Shown here piece by piece: positions 60,101 through 64,000 of a stretch of DNA of 64,000 nt (position 1 is its first letter; each line of letters begins with the position of its first letter). Source of the DNA: Zerene cesonia (taxonomy: Eukaryota > Arthropoda > Insecta > Lepidoptera > Pieridae). The notes under the pieces were generated by a model. That model was given only the letters and a program-made list of their open reading frames with translations. It was not told the origin of the DNA and did not search any database. The position numbers were made by a program, and so were the translations under genes. Where the stretch lies: NCBI RefSeq assembly GCF_012273895.1, contig NW_024045135.1, positions 806,001 to 870,000 on the forward strand. Reading direction: 5' to 3'.

Positions 60101-62427
60101 ATCATTTCAAAGGAAATTATTATTAGTGGTGTATTCATATAACATCTTAGTTTATTTAAGCCAATATCGTATACAAAAAATCAAATAGAAACTTTTTCTT
60201 ATCCTATAATCGAAGTTTTCTGATTGAAGCGAAACAGTGGCTCTTGATTACCCCACACCGGGGGATTGTATCGCTGAGTTTGTTCAGCAATTACTTTAAT
60301 CACATCGTTGCCGGGGGAGCGATCGTTCATGTGAGATTGATTTATTATTTATTGCTCGATAAATTGTGATGCTAGAAGTTACGCGATTTGTCGTGTAGAC
60401 GGTACGCTATAGGCGATGGCATTCGAACAGATTCGGCAATACACAACCGATCATATGACGGTCATATGACCGGACAGATTGCGCTGAGAAAATCGTAGCA
60501 GTAGTGATGGTTTTGATAAGCTATTAGGTACCATCATCATCATCAGCTCATATATGTACCCACTGCAGGGACACGGGCCTCCTATGAGGTTATTAAGTGT
60601 CATGCAGACCGAATTATGGTTAACAGTGCAGGATAAATTAAATATTGAATGTAAATTGTATATTGAAGAGAAATTATTTAATAATTGTTCGAGAAAATAC
60701 AACGGAGGTATGTATGATGTCGCACCGCCATGAAATTTTTAAATATGTAACATATTAATTTGTCACGCGTTTCCAATTAAAGAACACACCATTAATTGCC
60801 TCTTTATATATACAAGCATTCAAAAATGATATGCAAACGAATACATATCATATTATGCGCATATAACGCGAAGAATGTATTAAATATACAATGATATATT
60901 GTAGCTCAAACATACCGTATGTGCCCAAACATTCATTGTGGCCATTCATTACTTCCAAATTGAAATATAACAGCAGTTTTGGCTTCGGTGGAATGATATT
61001 ATCGGTAAGAACAAAGAATATTAAATACGACTACTTGCCGCAAGGGGCAGGAAATAGGGTTGACACTTTAGTTATATTAGTAATTTTTGAAAAATAATTT
61101 TATTCAATTAGTTGTGCCCGTACCCACATTCTTTAATATCAAACGGTGCCCTAAATTATGTATTGGAATTAATGTGACGCAACCGATGACTGTCGTCTGT
61201 GGACTATAGTCTATACATTGATTTTTCCCGCACTATTAGAGCCATCATGACGAGAGTTCAGTTTTCATTCCTTTAAATATTCGATAACAAAGCTAACGTT
61301 TAGCTCTCTCTCAAAGAACACAATTATTGAAAGCGTCAATTCACTTTAATTGTATCAGAATTTCGTATAGTTCGACAACCCTAGTAGGAAGTGCGACACG
61401 CGCTTGTCCGAAATAATGCGCCTGTATACGGCCCGCGCTTGGCGCTTCGCCTCAATTGAAATTGTGATGGCACTTCCGGAATTCATTGTAACACTTGATA
61501 CATGGACCCCGACTCCCCGGCTGAAGATATTTTTCATTGGAGCACTTGGAAAGGTCAGGATATTAGGCGAGACATGTTGAGCCAGTTTTATGGACGGTTT
61601 AATGTCCAATCGTAAAATGTCTTATTGCGTTTAATATACCTACAGTTTTGGATGTTATTCGAATGACTTAACTGACATGGTAATAAGGGTATTCTAATAT
61701 GATTGATGATTGAAAGCATTGTTACGGGTATAATTAGAAGGTAATGTAATTTATCTGGATAATAAATCTATTTTCGATTCGTTTAGACGAGCGGTTTGTA
61801 AATAAATATTTTCGAAACATACACTTCGATGATAATGTATGGTTGTAATCTACTACTTAAGATTGAACTTTACGATTGCTTTTGCCACTTACAATGGTTT
61901 GTCATGTGTAAAATTTGTTAAAATATTCTAGAATAGTAATAGTAAACTTTGATTTTGATCTAATATTCAAGCTTTCTAAATCTGGAGGTGACAGTATAAT
62001 CTTCTATTAAATAATCTATTTGATCAAGAACTCTCAAAACTTTTAAATATATCATTGCGTGTATTTTTTATCAAAGTATACAATCTACTTTACTTTAGAA
62101 TTATGTAATATCCTTCTCTCGCAATCAACTAACACAACACGCAATTTCCAGCCGCGCCGTTCTTCATAGAGGAGCCGCAGTTCCAGAACCTGGCGGAAGG
62201 CGAGACGGCCACCATACACTGTAAGGCCGGCGGTACACCGGAGCCGCAGATCACGTGGGTGCACAACGGGAAACCGATCGAGCAGGCGGAACCTAACCCC
62301 AGACGGCAGGTCACGCCCAATTCCATCGTCATCACAGACCTGGTGAAGAAGGACACGGGCAACTACGGGTGTAACGCGACCAACTCGAATGGTTACGTGT
62401 ACAAGGACATCTATATTAACGTTCAGT
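39126..62427 (+). CDS. Nrg: Neuroglian (L1-family cell adhesion molecule), 5' part
   Basis: Five exons are present (39126-39180, 42934-43060, 55209-55826, 58043-58233, 62152-62427), joining in phases 1, 2, 2, 1 and ending in phase 1; the gene continues beyond the window. 422 residues are encoded here. Neuroglian is the insect L1CAM, a transmembrane adhesion protein of neurons, glia and septate junctions. Seen: a signal peptide in exon 1 (MDTKVICFFAILSQAAAL), then Ig1 (FIIECEAEG, RYRWIKNG, GQYQCFAYNEWGTATSNS), Ig2 (KLTCNPPDG, INNSRMTLDPEGNLWFSNVT, YAYTCAAKS), Ig3 (ELYCIYGGTPLPQVVW, GTYTCEISNGVG) and Ig4 (IHCKAGGTPEPQITWVHNG, TGNYGCNATNS). Each Ig domain has its paired Cys and core Trp. Missing to the right are Ig5-6, five FN3 domains, the membrane span and the ankyrin-binding tail. 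Introns are large (intron 2 exceeds 12 kb and has a gap). Similarity to fly Nrg is far higher than to hemolin. Confidence 0.95.
39974..40200. repeat. Lepidopteran dispersed repeat in Nrg intron 1
   Basis: Blocks AGCTGTTGCCCGCAGCTTC, TTATCCCCTTGGGGGT, GGCCAAATTTCAGCCC and CCGTCCAGTGGTTTGGGCTG are familiar from a very common lepidopteran repeat. Class unresolved; identification is from memory. Confidence 0.5.
40305..40510 (+). mobile_element. Helitron-like fragment, related family
   Basis: Begins CACACTAATATTATAAATG and contains GAAAGGATTTTGATGAAATT; ends AGGATGAGCGTCTAG. The start and the CTAG end fit a Helitron-like element, but the body differs from copies A-F. Confidence 0.55.
40737..40935 (+). 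repeat. Dispersed repeat fragment (ATGTAGTGAT-ended family)
   Basis: Starts TTTTGCCCGTGGCTTTG and ends CTATGTAGTGAGATC. Shares ordered blocks with 38165-38335. Confidence 0.55.
41231..41395 (-). repeat. Helitron-like fragment, second family
   Basis: CTAGCATTCTGCTCTGGC at the left and ACAAACTCTTTGGCTTTATA at the right match the better-kept copy at 47081-47255. Confidence 0.55.
43657..44656. other. Assembly gap of 1000 N
   Basis: Exactly 1000 N in neuroglian intron 2. The right edge reads GGTGGTGATAAATAAAC then a (TTTC)n microsatellite, which resembles a transposon tail, so the gap may contain a repeat. Confidence 0.95.
44711..44735. repeat. (TTTC)n microsatellite
   Basis: About five to six TTTC units next to the assembly gap, preceded by AATAAACA, as at the tail of a retroelement. 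Confidence 0.8.
47081..47255 (-). mobile_element. Helitron-like element, second family
   Basis: Left end CTAGCATTCCGCCCCGGCTT and right end ACAAACTCTTCAGCTTTATA then ATATTAGTATAGA. On the minus strand this reads TCTATACTAATATTATAAAG... to GGGGCGGAATGCTAG, a typical lepidopteran Helitron-like layout. About 175 bp, in neuroglian intron 2. Confidence 0.65.
50268..50410 (-). repeat. Helitron-like fragment, second family
   Basis: CTTCGCCCGTGGTAGG and AATTTTTGAAATCGGTCCAG match the fragments at 11939-12075 and 47081-47255; ends are eroded. Confidence 0.45.
52412..52609 (+). mobile_element. Helitron-like non-autonomous element, copy F
   Basis: About 198 bp in neuroglian intron 2. Starts CCCTACTAATATTATAAATG and ends GTGAAAACACGGGGCGCAGCTAG, with the terminal hairpin weakened by mutation. 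Confidence 0.8.
54185..54275 (+). repeat. Degenerate tRNA-like/SINE fragment
   Basis: GGCTTATCGGGTAAAGGCC resembles a Pol III A box region and GTCTGAGACCGGGTC a decayed B box. It ends in a short T run. Weak; may be chance. Confidence 0.25.
55827..58042. other. Neuroglian intron 3
   Basis: 2.2 kb, GTGAGT to CCCGCAG. A remnant of the second Helitron-like family (57971-58013) ends 27 bp before the exon 4 acceptor. A T tract lies at 57849-57863. No exon recognised. Confidence 0.65.
57971..58013 (-). repeat. Helitron-like terminus next to Nrg exon 4
   Basis: ACAAACTCTTCAGCTTTAAT then ATTTGTACTATAGATTA matches the right end of the copy at 47081-47255. It falls where the branch point of intron 3 should lie. 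Confidence 0.6.
59782..59910 (-). repeat. Inverted copy of the 1828-1937 repeat
   Basis: Shares on the opposite strand GATAAACTCATGAA (59782-59795), 24 identical bases (59828-59851) and AAGGAGTCGGTT (59887-59898) with 1828-1937, in matching order. Confidence 0.65.
60529..60592 (-). repeat. SINE 3' end fragment
   Basis: Begins with four ATC units and, on the minus strand, reads GGCCCGTGTCCCTGCAGTGG then ATATATGAGCTGATGATG, the same 3' end as the SINE at 9188-9543. Confidence 0.75.
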
Positions 62428-64000
62428 GTGAGTATGATTTGTTTGGTTTTTAATGTGTTTATAATGATTGACTTGAGCTTTATTTCCAAAGTCGTACGGT
62501 AGTTTTTTGTGTACAAAGTTTTAGTGAGATGTTTTAATTTTTGTCCTATTTAAGGATTACGAATAACGTGTCATGCATCTGAAGAAGGGCTATCGGTTTA
62601 TTTCAATTTAAAAGTTGGTTGTTTTTATTTATAATTTTTCGCTTTAAATATTATAAAGCGGAGGACAGCTGATGGTTCCTAAAGAAAAATCTATAATTGT
62701 ACATTCACCGAAGTTGTTTTTAGTTGAATGAGACAAGATAAGGACACAATCGGAGGAAAAGTATTCCTATGATATAAGCTAGTATCGATCCGTTTTATGT
62801 TCAAACATCTTCCCCATATACAATTTGTTACTAGATAAATGCATAGAACTATCTCAAAGTGTACTGAATAGAGTAATAACTTGATCCCTTAAAATATAGT
62901 CACAGCACATTTACTTGTACGCCTCATTGGCGCGCATTTTATAAGATAACCATAATCAAAGCAATGTATCCATTTTGTACCCTACGTCAATAGCAATAAA
63001 GTTTAAAATTCAAACGCACACAGCGTACAGGGGAATCTTATCGAATCAATCGAAAATACAATGGCGATACAAGAAAACTGCTGACGTAATGTTCCTGCAA
63101 CATCTTCCCTTAGAACGGGAACGGGGATACGTGCAATTTCGTTCCATTTTCATAGCGTAATGGATTTTACGAGACGCACCGCTGGATGTAATCGTAAATC
63201 TATTTTTATTGTACTGCAATTTCGTCGTGCAGAGATACGCAGATAGGTGTAGCTCGCTGGAATATCACGAGCATTTGAACGATAACATAGTTTAAATAAA
63301 AATAATAATTTTTTAAAGGTCCGGGAATTTAGTATAAAATATATAATTTAGTAGGTATATAACTATGTATAGTGGATAGTTTAATGTATATATTTTTAAA
63401 TAGTTTTATATCTCCCTCGTCAGTTTAATTAATTATTAATATTAAATGAACTGCAGTGCTCAGAGTACGTATTGCGATAATGATAAGTTATTTTTTTTAG
63501 CATTGCCGTAGTTATATTTATTGCAAAACTCATAATCCAAGAGATATTAATTATATTTACTGCCAATCACCAATATAATATTTTTATTGTGAGGCCGTCG
63601 TAATTTATCCATTATTTTCTAATGGATATAAATAGATTTTTTTTTATTTTAATTAAATGGGACAATGCATTATTTCATCATTTTCTAAGATTATAGAACT
63701 GTTTAACATAAAACAAAAATTTTACGATCCGTCTATATTAATGTTAATAATAATTGAGATGAGATGATTGAGATGTTTAATGCAATCTCTTTTGTCGTTG
63801 GACCGAAGCCATTTACGATATGAGAAATAATTTAGAAGCTTAATAAAATAAACGACGATCGGATAACGAACAGATTGCAGATGCGTACAATGCTAACAAA
63901 ATAATACGTAAACTAGATTTCATCGCGATTGTACCTGATAAATGGCAATTTTGCAGACTGTTTCTAATAGCTTCCGCAATTTCCATCGCCATGATGTTCT
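62428..64000. other. Start of neuroglian intron 5
   Basis: Follows the GTGAGT donor after exon 5. AT-rich to the right edge of the window; no exon or clear repeat recognised. Confidence 0.6.

Larger units (their letters stand above)
58234..62151. other. Neuroglian intron 4
   Basis: 3.9 kb, GTGAGT to TTTCCAG. It holds a 10-bp duplicated motif (CTCCCCGCGT at about 58841-58860), an inverted copy of the second repeat family (59782-59910), a SINE 3' fragment (60529-60592) and a GC-richer patch at about 61370-61600 with an open minus frame but no domain. Confidence 0.65.

Noticed and set aside
39126..62427. Hemolin, the lepidopteran four-Ig immune protein derived from neuroglian
   Set aside because: All four Ig domains match fly neuroglian closely (for example INNSRMTLDPEGNLWFSNVT and TGNYGCNATNS), much more than the diverged hemolin, and exon 5 ends with an open donor leading to further exons.

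Overview
This is a eukaryotic, AT-rich chromosome segment, almost certainly from a moth or butterfly (Lepidoptera). The evidence is canonical GT-AG introns, insect-type orthologs, and two families of interspersed repeat typical of Lepidoptera: a ~200-bp non-autonomous Helitron-like element (TCCTACTAATATTATAAATG start, hairpin plus CTAG end) present in six recognisable copies, and a tRNA-derived SINE with a (GAT)n tail. Four assembly gaps of exactly 1000 N each (3183-4182, 14105-15104, 24884-25883, 43657-44656) lie in introns or flanks; none removes a coding exon I could trace.

Layout, left to right. A repeat-rich flank (1-2592) is followed by a five-exon short-chain dehydrogenase (+, 2593-5296) and an intronless Mediator subunit 27 gene (+, 5801-6700). 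Three genes on the minus strand follow: RCC1L-like (11158-7770, seven exons), zw10 (17143-12636, five exons) and a POLR1D isoform-2-like gene (17579-17145, two exons). The POLR1D-like stop codon and the zw10 start codon are one base apart, which suggests a dicistronic transcript. A divergent promoter region separates this from SSR2 / TRAP-beta (+, 18243-19931). After a 6-kb gene-poor stretch comes a single-exon TMEM63 osmosensitive channel gene (-, 28149-25909). Then comes Sfmbt, a four-MBT Polycomb-group protein (+, 29602-35738, seven exons), and convergent with it, 76 bp stop-to-stop, an unrecognised two-exon gene whose first coding exon holds only ATG plus one base (-, 37169-35815). The last 25 kb is the 5' part of neuroglian (Nrg, + from 39126): signal peptide and the first four Ig domains on five exons spread over very large introns; the gene runs off the right edge.

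The genes are mostly housekeeping (transcription, mitochondrial, kinetochore and ER tethering, ER translocon) plus a developmental chromatin regulator, a mechanosensitive/osmosensitive channel and a neural adhesion molecule. They do not form a pathway; the neighbourhood is ordinary insect synteny. The most interesting points are the near-overlapping POLR1D-like/zw10 pair, the orphan gene with its 4-nt first coding exon, several perfect snap-back palindromes in the flanks of genes, and repeated Helitron insertion close to splice sites. Exon joins were worked out by hand from splice consensus and reading phase; every multi-exon gene listed as complete sums to an intact frame.
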